Positions 1 through 10,580 of a DNA stretch of 64,000 bases are shown in pieces. The notes below the pieces were generated by a model. The model ran no database searches, was not told the DNA's origin, and saw nothing but the letters and a program-made list of their open reading frames with translations. Made by a program: the position numbers and the translations under genes. Source of the stretch: Clostridia bacterium (GTDB lineage Bacteria > Bacillota > Clostridia > UBA1212); NCBI GenBank assembly GCA_017461545.1, contig JAFTXP010000004.1, positions 1-64,000 of the forward strand. The letters run 5' to 3'. How positions within the stretch are numbered: position 1 is the first letter of the stretch; the number at the start of each line of letters is the position of its first letter.

Positions 1-783
1 TATACATACGATGCATGGGGTAAATGTGATATTGTGTCAGACACAAGCGGATGCGCTATTGCAAGTGTAAACCCGTTCAGATACAGAGGATACTATTACG
101 ATACTGAGACCAAATTGTATTATCTTAATGCGAGGTACTTTGATTCTGAGATTGGTAGGTTTATCAGTGCGGATGATATTAGTTATTTAGAACCGGAAAC
201 GATAGGCGGAGTTAATTTATATGCGTATTGCGGTAATAATCCGGTAAGCATTACTTATAGTAGTTTTAATGCCAGTGCTAGTGGTGGAGTGATAAGTACT
301 ATTGAAAGAACGAAAACATTTGGTGAATTCTCTGGATATTGGGTGAATTTACAACCATTACCATCATGGGTAAATACTGCAATTAATGTGGCAGATATTG
401 GTTTTTCATTAAGCTTAGTTGGAAGAACAGCGTGGTATACATTAAGATATCCTGGTGTTGCAGCCTTGATGGAGTTGGATGGCATAACAGTCATTCCAGG
501 AAAATATACTGATTTTGTAAATTGGTTAGGTTATGGTTTTATTGCGTTAGAAACCGGATTAGATATTTATGCTAATATTCAACAAGGTCAATCTGCTGGT
601 TATGTTTTAGGAAGTGCTGTTTATGTAGCAGGAACAGGCTTAGGTATAGTGTGGGCTTCTGCTAAAATTGGTTCTTATGTAGGAACTGTTTTGGGAGTAC
701 CAATAGCTGGATTTATTGTTGGTATTGCAGTTGGAGCTGTATTTGATTGGTTAGCGGGAGAAATAAAGGAGTGGATATTCTAA
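1..783 (+). CDS. RHS-repeat polymorphic toxin, C-terminal part (5' end outside window)
   Basis: The reading frame is open from base 1, starting YTYDAWGKCDIV, so the gene begins upstream of the window; the GTG at 34 is internal. Codons up to about base 240 carry the classic end of an RHS core (YYYDTETKLYYLNARYFD, then GRFISADD and NLYAYCGNNPV). RHS cores form a shell around a variable C-terminal toxin released after the core end. The roughly 180 residues that follow are unlike RHS: they are hydrophobic and glycine-rich (for example GSAVYVAGTGLG and VPIAGFIVGIAVGAVF), with several probable membrane segments, and end in EIKEWIF. This suggests a membrane-acting or pore-forming tip, which is inference; no catalytic motif is seen. 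The next gene begins directly after the stop. Confidence 0.8.
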   Translation, partial: YTYDAWGKCDIVSDTSGCAIASVNPFRYRGYYYDTETKLYYLNARYFDSEIGRFISADDISYLEPETIGGVNLYAYCGNNPVSITYSSFNASASGGVISTIERTKTFGEFSGYWVNLQPLPSWVNTAINVADIGFSLSLVGRTAWYTLRYPGVAALMELDGITVIPGKYTDFVNWLGYGFIALETGLDIYANIQQGQSAGYVLGSAVYVAGTGLGIVWASAKIGSYVGTVLGVPIAGFIVGIAVGAVFDWLAGEIKEWIF

Positions 784-1200
784 ATGAAAAATAAAAAATA
801 TAGACCTGTTAAAATATGGATAGTGCTGTCGGCAGTGATATTGATTGGATTACCATTTGGTTTATTCTTACTTGACGGATGGAAAAAAATTGTAATGTTG
901 TTATGTGTTTTATTTTCCTTTTTTTATCTAATCATATGTTTGACATATTGGTTTGAAGTCAAAGAAGATAGAATATTAATAAGACAAGGATTATCATCAT
1001 TTGACGAGCAATATCGTTCGGATTTCAAAACCAGAACAATTATGATTGAAAATATCAAGGATATTGATTTTCGTAATTCGGGAAACGATATTATTTTTAC
1101 TTTAAACGATGGCAACGCTATATACTTTACAATAGGTGGTTATTGTAATCGTACAGAAATTGTTACTTTAATCTCTGAAATAAAGAAACAAATTTATTAA
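784..1200 (+). CDS. small membrane protein with PH-like soluble domain; candidate immunity protein
   Basis: 138 residues starting with the ATG directly after the toxin stop codon, a spacing that implies translational coupling. Two hydrophobic segments (about residues 11-30 and 36-54) form a hairpin, followed by a soluble beta-rich region with the pattern of bacterial PH-like domains (YWFEVKEDRILIRQG, then ENIKDIDFRNS). I do not recognise the exact family. Polymorphic toxins are usually followed immediately by their immunity gene, and a membrane immunity protein would suit a membrane-acting toxin, so the immunity role is inferred from position and topology only. The AT-rich composition and codon use differ from the downstream housekeeping genes, as expected for an accessory module. 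Confidence 0.6.
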   Translation: MKNKKYRPVKIWIVLSAVILIGLPFGLFLLDGWKKIVMLLCVLFSFFYLIICLTYWFEVKEDRILIRQGLSSFDEQYRSDFKTRTIMIENIKDIDFRNSGNDIIFTLNDGNAIYFTIGGYCNRTEIVTLISEIKKQIY

Positions 1201-1281
1201 TATTGTACAAATAATATAAAAACATATTAAGTGGGGCTGTGGATACATATTACAGAGTTTGAATTTTAATATTCCATCAAC

Positions 1282-1323
1282 CCTACAAAATAAGACCGCA
1301 GAAATGCGGTCTTATTTTGTAGG
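1282..1323. terminator. strong bidirectional rho-independent terminator
   Basis: A perfect 19-bp stem (arms 1282-1300 and 1305-1323) with a GAAA tetraloop. The stem is G/C-rich next to the loop, and the outer arms supply A-rich and T-rich sides, so it can act on both strands. It closes the toxin/immunity unit. The rest of 1201-1400 holds no gene I can support. Confidence 0.85.
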
Positions 1324-1400
1324 ACGACGGACATGCTGTCAGTCTAAGTTTGGCTACGATAAATGCATATGATTTTCTAATGATGGTGTAGTTGAAATAG

Positions 1401-1769
1401 ATAGTAACCTATGACAACATCGTCGGTATCACACGCAGCGATGGAATGAAATATGAATTTGCGTACAGCGAGTTCAGAGCTCCGATAAGTGTTTCAGTAG
1501 CAGGTACTGATAAACCTATTGCAGAGTACAGTTACAAGAATAACAGCGGAAGACTTAAGAAGATTTCGTATGCAGACGGTGAAACCGTCGATGTTGTGTA
1601 CAGCAATTTAGGCTTGGTTGTGACTGAGACAGTAAAGAACTCTTCCGGTGATGTCATTGCAAAAAGAAAATATGATTATGACTTGCAGGGAAATGTTGCG
1701 AGATGTGAGAGATATAGAGGTACTTGTGACCTCTATATTTTTTATGCCGATTGTGGTATAATATTCTAG
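1401..1769 (+). pseudogene. RHS repeat fragment
   Basis: A frame open from the codon after a TAG at 1398 reads as RHS/YD repeat protein: YDNIVGITRSDGMKYEF, then RLKKISYADGETVDVVYSN and KYDYDLQGNVARCE. It has no convincing start of its own (the ATG at 1446 lies within the repeat homology). The repeat homology stops near 1711, where a transcription terminator begins inside the frame. It is best read as a decayed remnant of the same RHS locus or of a displaced toxin cassette, not as a functional gene. Confidence 0.75.
1712..1743 (+). terminator. rho-independent terminator inside the RHS remnant
   Basis: Arms 1712-1721 and 1729-1738 form a perfect 10-bp stem with a 7-nt loop, followed by five T. 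It lies within the still-open frame of the RHS fragment, showing that this end of the frame is not selected as protein. Between it and uvrB (1744-1981) I see only a further hairpin at 1825-1847 (9-bp stem with one G-U pair, no T run) and an inverted pair AAATTCGTGT / ACACGAATTT at 1850-1859 and 1925-1934. Confidence 0.75.
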
Positions 1770-1981
1770 TATGCCCTGCTGAATAGTCAAAGCTGTTTCA
1801 GGGCGTGTTGATTAGTGTTACATAGTCGCAAAATCAAGTTTTGTGACCTAAATTCGTGTAAGAGCAAAAATTAGACACTTAGCCAGATTTTGGGTCGAAA
1901 ATTATACGAATATATTTTAAAATCACACGAATTTGTGGTTTATAGTAATCATAACAAATGCATGAAAAAAGGAGGAAAATC

Positions 1982-4030
1982 ATGGACAAGTTCAAATTAC
2001 ATTCCGAATATGCCCCGACAGGCGACCAGCCGCAGGCGATTGATGCGCTTGTACAGGGCGTAAAAGACGGAAACCAGTTTCAGACTTTGCTCGGAGTTAC
2101 AGGTTCGGGTAAAACGTTTACAATGGCAAATATAATTGAAAAAGTAAATAAACCTACGCTTGTCCTTGCTCACAACAAGACTTTGGCGGCGCAGCTTTGC
2201 TCGGAGTTTCGTGAGTTCTTCCCCGAAAATGCGGTGGAGTTCTTCGTTTCCTATTACGACTACTATCAGCCGGAGGCGTATATTCCGTCAACAGACACAT
2301 ACATTGAAAAAGATTCTCAGGTAAATGACGAGATTGACCGACTCAGACACTCTGCGACGGCGGCGCTTTTTGAGCGGCGTGATGTTATTATAGTGGCGAG
2401 TGTTTCTTGTATCTACGGTTTGGGTGATCCCGAGGACTATACCGACCTTATGATATCGCTACGCCCGGGTATGCAGAAGGAACGCGACGAAGTTATTGAC
2501 AGACTTATTGAGATGCGTTACGAAAGAAATGATATGATTCTTGAAAGAAACAATTTCAGAGTCAGGGGAGACACCATAGAGCTTGTGCCTTCCGATTCTT
2601 CTACGCATATTGTTCGTATAGAATTTTTCGGTGATGAGATAGACCGTATTACCGAATACGATGCTGTTTCGGGTGAAGTTTACGGCAACCGAACACACCT
2701 TGCAATATTCCCTGCGTCTCACTATGCAACAAAGAACGAAAAGATTTTGCGCGCCCTTGAGGGCATAGAAAAGGAAATGTACGAGAGAATAGATGAGTTC
2801 AATGCAGAGGGCAAGGCTTTGGAGGCGTACAGAATAGAACAGCGCACAAAGTATGATCTTGAAATGCTCCGTGAGACAGGCTTCTGTCAGGGGATAGAAA
2901 ACTATTCAAGGCACATGAGCGGAAGAGAGCCGGGAAGCGCTCCGTATACATTGATAGACTATTTCCCTGATGATTTCCTTTTAATGATAGATGAGTCACA
3001 TGTTACCGTACCGCAGGTCAGAGCGATGTTTAACGGTGACAGAGCGAGAAAAAAATCGCTTGTCGATTTCGGTTTCAGACTTCCGTCTGCTTTTGACAAC
3101 AGACCGCTCAGCTTTGCGGAGTTTGAGGAAAAATTAAATCAGGTTATTTTCGTGAGTGCTACTCCGGCAGAGTACGAAAGAAGCCATTCTATCTTGACTG
3201 CTGAGCAGATTATCAGACCGACCGGACTTCTTGACCCCGAAATTATTGTCAGACCTATCGAACACCAAATAGACGATTTGATAGGAGAGATACGCGAGAC
3301 TGCCAAAAAGGGAGAAAGGGTTCTTGTTACAACACTTACAAAAAAGATGGCGGAGAGTCTTACAGAATATTTTGAAAGTGTAGATATAAGGGTAAAATAT
3401 CTTCATTCCGAAGTTCATACCGTTGAGCGAATGGAGATTATAAGAGATTTGCGTTTGGGTGAATTCGATGTGCTTGTCGGTATCAATCTTTTGCGTGAAG
3501 GCCTTGATATTCCGGAGGTTTCTCTTGTCGCGATTTTAGACGCGGACAAAGAAGGTTTTTTGCGTTCCGATACGTCTTTGGTGCAGACTGTAGGACGAGC
3601 TGCGAGAAACTCAAACGGAAGGGTTATTATGTATGCCGATTCGGTTACAGACTCGATGAAGCGCGCAATTGATGAAACAAACAGACGAAGAACTATACAA
3701 TCAGAATATAACCGTGTACACGGAATCGTGCCGAAAAGTATTGTTAAAAGCGTCCGTGACGTCATTGACTCGACCTTTGACAAGAGCGGCGGAATCGTTC
3801 CTGACGAAGTCAAAAATGTTCTCGGACTTAAGGATAAAAAGGGCAGGGGAAAGAAAGGCAGGACTGCCGCTGCTGCAGAGACTTACATTCTTACCGAGGA
3901 AGAAAAGTCACTTCCTATCGATGTGCTTATCGAGCAACTTACGGATAAAATGGCTGTGTACGCTTCTGAGCTCCGTTACGAAGAGGCTGCGGGTGTCCGT
4001 GATATGATAAAAAAGTTAAAATCTATTTGA
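1982..4030 (+). CDS. uvrB: UvrABC excinuclease subunit B
   Basis: 682 residues, the usual length. UvrB receives damaged DNA from UvrA, opens the strands and recruits UvrC in nucleotide excision repair. Visible: Walker A GVTGSGKT near residue 38-45, the beta-hairpin motif [12 protein letters not shown] near 92 that clamps DNA, the DESH helicase motif near 338, the motif VI region ([12 protein letters not shown]), and a C-terminal UVR domain ([17 protein letters not shown]) that binds UvrC. An upstream in-frame ATG at 1958 exists, but AAAAGGAGG sits between it and the ATG at 1982, which is therefore the start. First gene of a uvrB-uvrA-clpE run. No LexA-type operator was recognised upstream. 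Confidence 0.97.
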   Translation: MDKFKLHSEYAPTGDQPQAIDALVQGVKDGNQFQTLLGVTGSGKTFTMANIIEKVNKPTLVLAHNKTLAAQLCSEFREFFPENAVEFFVSYYDYYQPEAYIPSTDTYIEKDSQVNDEIDRLRHSATAALFERRDVIIVASVSCIYGLGDPEDYTDLMISLRPGMQKERDEVIDRLIEMRYERNDMILERNNFRVRGDTIELVPSDSSTHIVRIEFFGDEIDRITEYDAVSGEVYGNRTHLAIFPASHYATKNEKILRALEGIEKEMYERIDEFNAEGKALEAYRIEQRTKYDLEMLRETGFCQGIENYSRHMSGREPGSAPYTLIDYFPDDFLLMIDESHVTVPQVRAMFNGDRARKKSLVDFGFRLPSAFDNRPLSFAEFEEKLNQVIFVSATPAEYERSHSILTAEQIIRPTGLLDPEIIVRPIEHQIDDLIGEIRETAKKGERVLVTTLTKKMAESLTEYFESVDIRVKYLHSEVHTVERMEIIRDLRLGEFDVLVGINLLREGLDIPEVSLVAILDADKEGFLRSDTSLVQTVGRAARNSNGRVIMYADSVTDSMKRAIDETNRRRTIQSEYNRVHGIVPKSIVKSVRDVIDSTFDKSGGIVPDEVKNVLGLKDKKGRGKKGRTAAAAETYILTEEEKSLPIDVLIEQLTDKMAVYASELRYEEAAGVRDMIKKLKSI

Positions 4031-4087
4031 TATAAAGCCGAAAAAAAGATATAATATTTTATTACCTTAGGAAAGGTTTTTGAAAAC

Positions 4088-6892
4088 ATGGATGACAAAA
4101 TTATTATAAAAGGTGCAAGAGAAAACAATTTAAAAAATATTGATTTGGAGATTCCGAGAGACAAGCTCGTTGTACTTACGGGCGTGTCCGGCTCGGGTAA
4201 GTCATCGCTTGCCTTTGACACGGTATATGCAGAAGGTCAGCGACGCTATATTGAGTCTTTGTCATCATACGCAAGACAGTTCCTCGGTCAGATGGAAAAG
4301 CCCGATATCGACAATATAAGCGGTCTTTCGCCCGCAATATCGATTGACCAGAAGACTACGTCCAAAAACCCGCGTTCTACGGTCGGTACTGTCACCGAGA
4401 TTTATGACTATTTGCGACTTCTCTATGCGAGAGTCGGTACACCGCATTGTCCTAAGTGCGGACTGGAGATTGCTTCGCAGACCGTTGACCAGATGATGGA
4501 TATTATCACGTCCATGCCGGAAGGTACAAAGATAAACCTTCTTGCACCTGTGATACGCGGCAGAAAGGGTGAGTATGTAAAACTTTTTGAAGAGCTTAAG
4601 AAGCAGGGTTATGTGCGTGCAAAGGTTGATGGAGAGGTTTATTATCTCGAAGATGAGATAAAGCTCGAAAAGAATAAAAAGCATACCATAGAAGTTGTTG
4701 TGGACAGGCTTATTGTCAGAGAAGGCATAGACAGACGCCTTTCCGACTCTCTTGAGACTGTTTTAAAGCTTGCGGATGGTTTGGCAGTTGTTGAGACAGA
4801 GAGCGGCGAAAGAACTCTTTTTAGCAGTAATTTTGCTTGTTCTGAGTGCGGTATAAGCATTCCCGAGGTTACTCCGAGAATGTTTTCGTTCAACAATCCT
4901 TACGGAGCGTGTCCTACATGTACAGGACTCGGTTTTCTTACAGCCTTTGATGAAAGACTCATATTTCCTGACGAGACAAAATCTTTAATGGAGGGTGTAA
5001 TTGCAGTAAGCGGTTTCAATGTTGCAAATGACGGTTATACAAGACAGATTATGCGCTCATTGGGAGACCATTTCGGTTTTGGAATAGATACACCTCTTTG
5101 CGAATTTACACCGGAGCAGAGAAATGTTCTTCTCTACGGAACAGGCGATGAAAGAATTCTGTTCCAATACGACGGCGGTGCATATACACACCGTTACAGC
5201 GGCGTTATGAATATAATTCAGCGCAGATACGGCGAGACAAATTCAGACATAATGAAGCAGTACTACGAAAATTTCCAGAGCAGTACACCGTGTCCCGATT
5301 GCAAAGGTAAAAGACTTCGCCCCGAGAGCCTTGCATTTAAAATAGGCGGAAAGAATATTATAGAAGTCACGGACATGTCCATAAATGTTGCCGATGATTT
5401 CTTGTCAAACATTGATTTTTCGACGCAGAAGCAGATGATTTCAGCGCCGATTATGAAAGAAATTCATGCGAGACTCGGATTTTTAAATTCGGTCGGACTT
5501 AAATATTTGTCGCTCTCGAGAGCAAGTGCGACTCTTTCGGGTGGCGAAGCACAGCGTATAAGACTTGCAACCCAGATAGGCTCCGGGCTTATGGGAGTTT
5601 TGTATATACTTGACGAGCCGAGTATCGGACTTCATCAGCGTGACAATGACAAACTTATTGCTACGCTGAAGCACTTGCGTGATCTCGGAAATACGGTTAT
5701 CGTCGTAGAACATGACGAAGACACTATGCGTGCGGCGGACTATATAATTGACATCGGACCGGGTGCCGGAATAAACGGCGGCATGGTCACTGCGGCAGGT
5801 ACTCCAGAAGAACTTATGGCAGATGAAAATTCTCTTACGGGAAAGTATATTTCGGGTAAGCTAAGCATCCCCGTGCCGTCAGAAAGACGTAAGGGCAACG
5901 GAAACTTTATAAAAGTTCTCGGTGCTGAGGAAAATAACCTCAAAAAGATTGATGTAGCGTTTCCTTTGGGTGTGATGACCTGCGTGACAGGCGTATCGGG
6001 TTCGGGAAAGAGCTCGCTTGTAAATCAGATTCTCTGTCAGGAGCTTCTGCACAGAGTAAACCGTGCAAAACTCGGGGGCGGAAAGTGCAAGGCGATTACC
6101 GGTTATGAGAATATTGACAAGGTCGTTGACATTGACCAGTCACCGATAGGCAGAACTCCGAGATCAAACCCGGCTACTTATGTTGGCGTGTTTGATATGA
6201 TACGCGATTTGTTTGCAATGACTCCCGAAAGCAAGGCAAGAGGCTATAAGAGCGGTCGTTTCAGTTTCAATGTAAAGGGCGGACGCTGCGAAGCCTGCAG
6301 CGGTGACGGCGTGCTTAAAATAGAGATGCATTTTCTGTCGGACATTTACGTTCCTTGCGAGGTTTGTAAAGGTCAGCGATATAACCGCGAGACACTTGCT
6401 GTAAAATACAAAGGCAAATCGATTGCAGACGTGCTCGATATGACGGTTTCGGAGGCCGTTGATTTCTTCTGTGACATTCCTAAGATAAGCAGAAAGATAA
6501 ACGCTTTAAATGATACGGGACTCGGATATATAAAACTCGGACAGTCTTCCACGACACTTTCGGGCGGCGAGGCGCAGCGAGTAAAGATTGCTACGGAGCT
6601 TTCACGAAGAAGTACGGGAAAGACTCTTTATATACTTGACGAGCCTACAACGGGCCTTCACACAGACGATGTAAAGAATCTTATTGAAATTTTAAGAAAA
6701 CTTACGGAAGGCGGTAATACCGTTATAGTGATAGAACATAATCTTGATGTAGTGAAATGTTCCGACTATATAATCGATATGGGACCCGAAGGCGGCGACG
6801 AAGGAGGCACGGTGGTAGTGACCGGTACACCGGAAGAAGTTGCAAAGTGCGAAAAGTCTTATACGGGACATTATTTGAAAAAACTGTTATAA
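4088..6892 (+). CDS. uvrA: UvrABC excinuclease subunit A
   Basis: 934 residues. UvrA is the dimeric ABC-type ATPase that finds bulky lesions and loads UvrB. Both ATPase modules are intact: Walker [10 protein letters not shown] near residues 32-40 and again near 636, signature motifs [14 protein letters not shown] near 482 and [14 protein letters not shown] near 823. Zinc-binding cysteines are present (CPKC near 120, CSEC...CPTC near 250-280, CEAC...CEVC near 733-760). The gene starts 57 nt after uvrB with AGGAAAGG ahead of the ATG, so the two are probably cotranscribed. Nothing is missing relative to the family. Confidence 0.97.
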   Translation: MDDKIIIKGARENNLKNIDLEIPRDKLVVLTGVSGSGKSSLAFDTVYAEGQRRYIESLSSYARQFLGQMEKPDIDNISGLSPAISIDQKTTSKNPRSTVGTVTEIYDYLRLLYARVGTPHCPKCGLEIASQTVDQMMDIITSMPEGTKINLLAPVIRGRKGEYVKLFEELKKQGYVRAKVDGEVYYLEDEIKLEKNKKHTIEVVVDRLIVREGIDRRLSDSLETVLKLADGLAVVETESGERTLFSSNFACSECGISIPEVTPRMFSFNNPYGACPTCTGLGFLTAFDERLIFPDETKSLMEGVIAVSGFNVANDGYTRQIMRSLGDHFGFGIDTPLCEFTPEQRNVLLYGTGDERILFQYDGGAYTHRYSGVMNIIQRRYGETNSDIMKQYYENFQSSTPCPDCKGKRLRPESLAFKIGGKNIIEVTDMSINVADDFLSNIDFSTQKQMISAPIMKEIHARLGFLNSVGLKYLSLSRASATLSGGEAQRIRLATQIGSGLMGVLYILDEPSIGLHQRDNDKLIATLKHLRDLGNTVIVVEHDEDTMRAADYIIDIGPGAGINGGMVTAAGTPEELMADENSLTGKYISGKLSIPVPSERRKGNGNFIKVLGAEENNLKKIDVAFPLGVMTCVTGVSGSGKSSLVNQILCQELLHRVNRAKLGGGKCKAITGYENIDKVVDIDQSPIGRTPRSNPATYVGVFDMIRDLFAMTPESKARGYKSGRFSFNVKGGRCEACSGDGVLKIEMHFLSDIYVPCEVCKGQRYNRETLAVKYKGKSIADVLDMTVSEAVDFFCDIPKISRKINALNDTGLGYIKLGQSSTTLSGGEAQRVKIATELSRRSTGKTLYILDEPTTGLHTDDVKNLIEILRKLTEGGNTVIVIEHNLDVVKCSDYIIDMGPEGGDEGGTVVVTGTPEEVAKCEKSYTGHYLKKLL

Positions 6893-6911
6893 AAGAATGG
6901 AGTTAAATTAA

Positions 6912-9269
6912 ATGGATTCATTAATGTGTTCAAAATGCGGTAAGCGTAAAGCATCGATATTTATTACGCAACTTGATCCGAGCGGAAATCAGGAAAACAA
7001 GGGATTGTGTCTTTTGTGTGCAAAGCAACTCGGTTTGCCGCAGATAGACAGTCTTGTTGAAAAAATGGGACTCACTGATGACGACCTTGAGCAGATTACA
7101 GAGGAAATGGATAATATGATGGAGGCACTCGGCGGGGAGGAAAGCATTATGGCAGAAGCAGTTGATGACGAAACCCACAACACGACAAATACTCCGAATC
7201 TTTTTGATTTCTTTAAAAAGTTAGGTCCGTCCGGAAATTCCTCACCCAAATCGGATTCTCCTGATAAGGACAATAAAAAGGCGGAGGGAAAGAAAAAAGA
7301 AAAGACAAAATCGAAGGATAACGATTCATTAAAAGCCCTCAATCAGTACGGTATAAATCTGAATAAAAAAGCCCGGGACGGTCTTATTGACAACGTAGTA
7401 GGAAGAGACAGGGAGATAGACAGGATTGCACAGATACTTAACAGACGCTCAAAGAATAATCCGTGTCTGATAGGAGAGCCGGGAGTAGGTAAAACGGCTA
7501 TTGCAGAGGGGCTTGCGATGAATATCGTAAAAGGAAATGTCCCTTACAAACTCAGTAATAAGCTTGTATATCTTCTCGACCTGACATCGGTTGTAGCCGG
7601 AACTCAGTTCAGAGGTCAGTTCGAAGCGAGGATGAAAGCTATAATTGACGAGGTCAAGCGTGCGGGAAATATAATTCTTGTCATCGATGAAGTTCACAAC
7701 ATCATGGGCGCCGGAGAGGCAGAAGGTTCGATGAACGCGGCCAATATTTTGAAGCCTGCACTTTCAAGGGGCGAAATTCAGGTAATCGGTGCTACTACAT
7801 TGAAAGAATACAGAAAGTATATTGAAAAAGACGGCGCACTCGAAAGAAGATTTCAGCCGGTAATGGTCGAAGAACCTACGATAGAAGAGACAGTAGAAAT
7901 TTTAAAGGGTATAAAAACTCATTACGAGACATTTCACAGGGTGAGAATATCCGACGCTGTGATAGAAGAAGCAGTCAGAATGTCGGAGAGGTATATAACG
8001 GACAGATTTTTGCCGGACAAAGCGATTGATGTTGTCGATGAAGCAGCCTCAAGAGCAAATTTAAGAAATGTCGTATTGGCAGAGCTCGAAGGTCTCCGCA
8101 AAGAGATTGCAGATATAAATGTAAAGGAAGAAGAAATTGCAGCACAGCAGATTCCGGAGGATGAGACGGAAGATGCAAGAAACGAGCGATTTAAGACGAT
8201 TGCCGAGCTTAAGAGCCGAAAGGCCGTTGCAGAGTCAAGAATAAAAGAACTCGAACCAAACGAATATGTAGACCTGATATTTGACGATATTGCAAGAGTT
8301 ATAGAAATCTGGACGGGAATTCCGGTGCAGACGGTAACCGAGCAAGAGGCGGAAAGACTCCTGAATCTTGAATCAAGACTCAAAGCAAAAGTTATAGGTC
8401 AGGATAAAGCAATCGAGGCGGTCTCCAAGGCTATAAGAAGAAACCGTTCAGGCTTCAGAAAGAGATTCAAACCGTCATCGTTCATATTTGTCGGTTCTAC
8501 GGGCGTAGGTAAAACGGAGCTTGTAAAACAGCTTACAATTGAAATGTTCGGAAATCTGGATGCGCTTGTAAGATTTGATATGTCTGAATTTATGGAGAAG
8601 CATACGGTGTCAAAACTTATCGGTTCGCCTCCGGGATATGTGGGTTATGACGAAGCAGGTCAGCTTACGGAAAAAGTAAGAAGACATCCTTATTCGGTTG
8701 TACTTTTTGACGAAATAGAGAAGGCTCATGCAGACGTATTTAATTTGCTCCTTCAGATATTGGATGACGGAAGACTGACCGACAGCCAGGGCAGGACGGT
8801 AAATTTCGAAAATACGATTATTGTAATGACATCGAATGCGGCGAATCCGGATAAAGGCGCAGATATCGGTTTCTTCGGTGCAAGTGACGCTGCAAACAGA
8901 GAGGCTGAGACGAATGCAGCGCTTAAAAAGATATTCAGACCTGAGTTTTTGAACAGAATTGATGAGATAGTGATGTTTAATACTCTTGATAAAGAATCAC
9001 TTATTAAGATTACAAGACTTATGGTAAATGAAGTTGCAATGCAGTGCCGTGACAGAGGTATAACACTTGAGGCTACCGACGAAGCTGTTGCCTATATATG
9101 CGAAAACGGATTTGACGAAAAATATGGTGCAAGACCTCTCAGAAGATTTATTCAGAAGAAGATAGAAGACGAACTTGCCGAGCTTTCGCTTCAGGGCAAA
9201 ATTTCTGCCGGAGATAAGGTTACGGTAAAAGTTTCGGAAAATGATACAGTAATAGAAATAAATGCGTAA
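6912..9269 (+). CDS. clpE: ClpE-type AAA+ unfoldase with N-terminal zinc finger
   Basis: 785 residues; Hsp100 ATPase that unfolds proteins for ClpP. The N-terminus has C6-x2-C9 and C33-x2-C36, the zinc-binding arrangement typical of ClpE rather than the ClpC N-domain repeats, followed by an acidic then lysine-rich low-complexity linker (about residues 55-130). Two AAA+ modules follow: Walker A GEPGVGKT near 186 with [10 protein letters not shown], and GSTGVGKT near 527 with [12 protein letters not shown] coiled middle domain lies between them. An IGF tripeptide (GADIGFFG), the ClpP-docking motif of such ATPases, is present. It starts 19 nt after uvrA, so it is likely in the uvr operon. No CtsR-type direct repeat was seen upstream. 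The ClpE assignment rests on the zinc finger. Confidence 0.85.
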   Translation: MDSLMCSKCGKRKASIFITQLDPSGNQENKGLCLLCAKQLGLPQIDSLVEKMGLTDDDLEQITEEMDNMMEALGGEESIMAEAVDDETHNTTNTPNLFDFFKKLGPSGNSSPKSDSPDKDNKKAEGKKKEKTKSKDNDSLKALNQYGINLNKKARDGLIDNVVGRDREIDRIAQILNRRSKNNPCLIGEPGVGKTAIAEGLAMNIVKGNVPYKLSNKLVYLLDLTSVVAGTQFRGQFEARMKAIIDEVKRAGNIILVIDEVHNIMGAGEAEGSMNAANILKPALSRGEIQVIGATTLKEYRKYIEKDGALERRFQPVMVEEPTIEETVEILKGIKTHYETFHRVRISDAVIEEAVRMSERYITDRFLPDKAIDVVDEAASRANLRNVVLAELEGLRKEIADINVKEEEIAAQQIPEDETEDARNERFKTIAELKSRKAVAESRIKELEPNEYVDLIFDDIARVIEIWTGIPVQTVTEQEAERLLNLESRLKAKVIGQDKAIEAVSKAIRRNRSGFRKRFKPSSFIFVGSTGVGKTELVKQLTIEMFGNLDALVRFDMSEFMEKHTVSKLIGSPPGYVGYDEAGQLTEKVRRHPYSVVLFDEIEKAHADVFNLLLQILDDGRLTDSQGRTVNFENTIIVMTSNAANPDKGADIGFFGASDAANREAETNAALKKIFRPEFLNRIDEIVMFNTLDKESLIKITRLMVNEVAMQCRDRGITLEATDEAVAYICENGFDEKYGARPLRRFIQKKIEDELAELSLQGKISAGDKVTVKVSENDTVIEINA

Positions 9270-9315
9270 AAGTTTGCGGTAAATGATATCGTAAAAACAG
9301 GAAAGGTTGATACTA

Positions 9316-10521
9316 ATGAAATATTTGGAAAATGCATCAATTACATCGGTAAAAGGCTTTAAGGCAGCAGGAATTGACTGCGGAATAAAGGCAAACGGAA
9401 AGAAAGATCTGGCGTTGATAGTTTCCGACAAAACAGTGACGGCTGCCGGCGTATACACAAGAAATATCGTAAAGGGTCATTCGCTTCAGCTTACTATGGA
9501 GAGAATGAAAAATCAGGAAATTGATGCGGTGATTATAAACAGCGGCTGTGCAAATGCATGCGTAGGCGATAAGGGCGCAGAATCAGCAATAAACGTTACA
9601 AAAGCTGCGGCCGAAATTTTGGGAGTAAAGGAAGAAAACATAGCAATCGGCTCAACCGGCGTAATCGGCTATGCGCTTCCCGAAGAAAAGATGATTGCGG
9701 GTGTAAAGAAAGCTTATGAAACACTCTCTTATGACGGCGGACACGATGCTGAGCTTGCAATGATGACTACAGACACGGTTCCGAAAGAAGTTGCGGTAGA
9801 AGTTGAAATAGGAGGAAAGACCGTGACAATCGCAGGTATGGCAAAAGGTTCCGGTATGATTCATCCTAACATGGGCACAATGATTTCAATCATCACTACA
9901 GATGTAAACATTTCTAAAAAGCATCTTAATAAAGCGATAAAAAAAGTTACGGAGCAGACCTTTAACCGTGTATCGGTTGACGGAGATACATCGGTGTGCG
10001 ATATGTGTCTTGTACTTGCAAACGGAAATGCGGAGAATGAGATAATAGAGCACAGCTGGGAGGATTACAGAACTTTCGTTGAGGGACTTACAGCAGTATG
10101 TGACGGACTTTCAAGAATGCTTGCAAAAGACGGAGAGGGAGCAACAAAGCTGCTCGAAGTTGTCGTAAAGAATGCATGGTCAAAAGAAGATGCATATACG
10201 ATTGCCTGTGCGGTAGCAAAATCTCCTCTTTGCAAAACGGCTTTCTTCGGAGAGGATGCAAACTGGGGAAGAATACTTACTGCCGCAGGATACTCGGGTG
10301 CCGCTTTTGATCCGGAAAGGGTAGACATATACATCGGAGATTTAAAGGTGTGCGCAAACGGTGCAGCGCTTCCTTTTGACGAGGATAAGGCACTTGAAAT
10401 ACTTAAAAAAGATGAAGTTCTTGTGACTGTCGATTTAAAAGACGGCACATATCAAGATCATATGTGGACTTGTGACTTCTCATATGACTACGTAAAGATA
10501 AACGGCAGCTACAGAACATGA
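9316..10521 (+). CDS. argJ: bifunctional ornithine acetyltransferase / N-acetylglutamate synthase
   Basis: 401 residues. ArgJ transfers acetyl from N-acetylornithine to glutamate in cyclic arginine biosynthesis; many homologues also make N-acetylglutamate from acetyl-CoA. It is made as a precursor that cleaves itself before a catalytic threonine; here the motif reads KGSGMIHPNMGTM, with the threonine near residue 188 and glycine instead of the usual alanine before it. The ATG at 9316 is preceded by AGGAAAGG at 9 nt; an in-frame TTG at 9307 is less likely. No other arginine gene (argC, argB, argD) is nearby, so this copy stands alone between clpE and a helicase gene. Confidence 0.95.
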   Translation: MKYLENASITSVKGFKAAGIDCGIKANGKKDLALIVSDKTVTAAGVYTRNIVKGHSLQLTMERMKNQEIDAVIINSGCANACVGDKGAESAINVTKAAAEILGVKEENIAIGSTGVIGYALPEEKMIAGVKKAYETLSYDGGHDAELAMMTTDTVPKEVAVEVEIGGKTVTIAGMAKGSGMIHPNMGTMISIITTDVNISKKHLNKAIKKVTEQTFNRVSVDGDTSVCDMCLVLANGNAENEIIEHSWEDYRTFVEGLTAVCDGLSRMLAKDGEGATKLLEVVVKNAWSKEDAYTIACAVAKSPLCKTAFFGEDANWGRILTAAGYSGAAFDPERVDIYIGDLKVCANGAALPFDEDKALEILKKDEVLVTVDLKDGTYQDHMWTCDFSYDYVKINGSYRT

Positions 10522-10580
10522 TAATACGGCGTATTGCTGTTATATGGATTAATATTTAATTGTTAAAGGTTGAAAACTTA

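Noticed and set aside
1850-1980. Possible LexA operator upstream of uvrB (CGAATATATTTT, ACACGAATTT)
   Set aside because: Neither matches the GAAC-N4-GTTC-type operator of Firmicutes; the two half-similar pieces form an inverted pair 65 bp apart instead.
6893-6911. CtsR operator before clpE
   Set aside because: The 19-nt gap and the end of uvrA show no GGTCAAA direct repeat.
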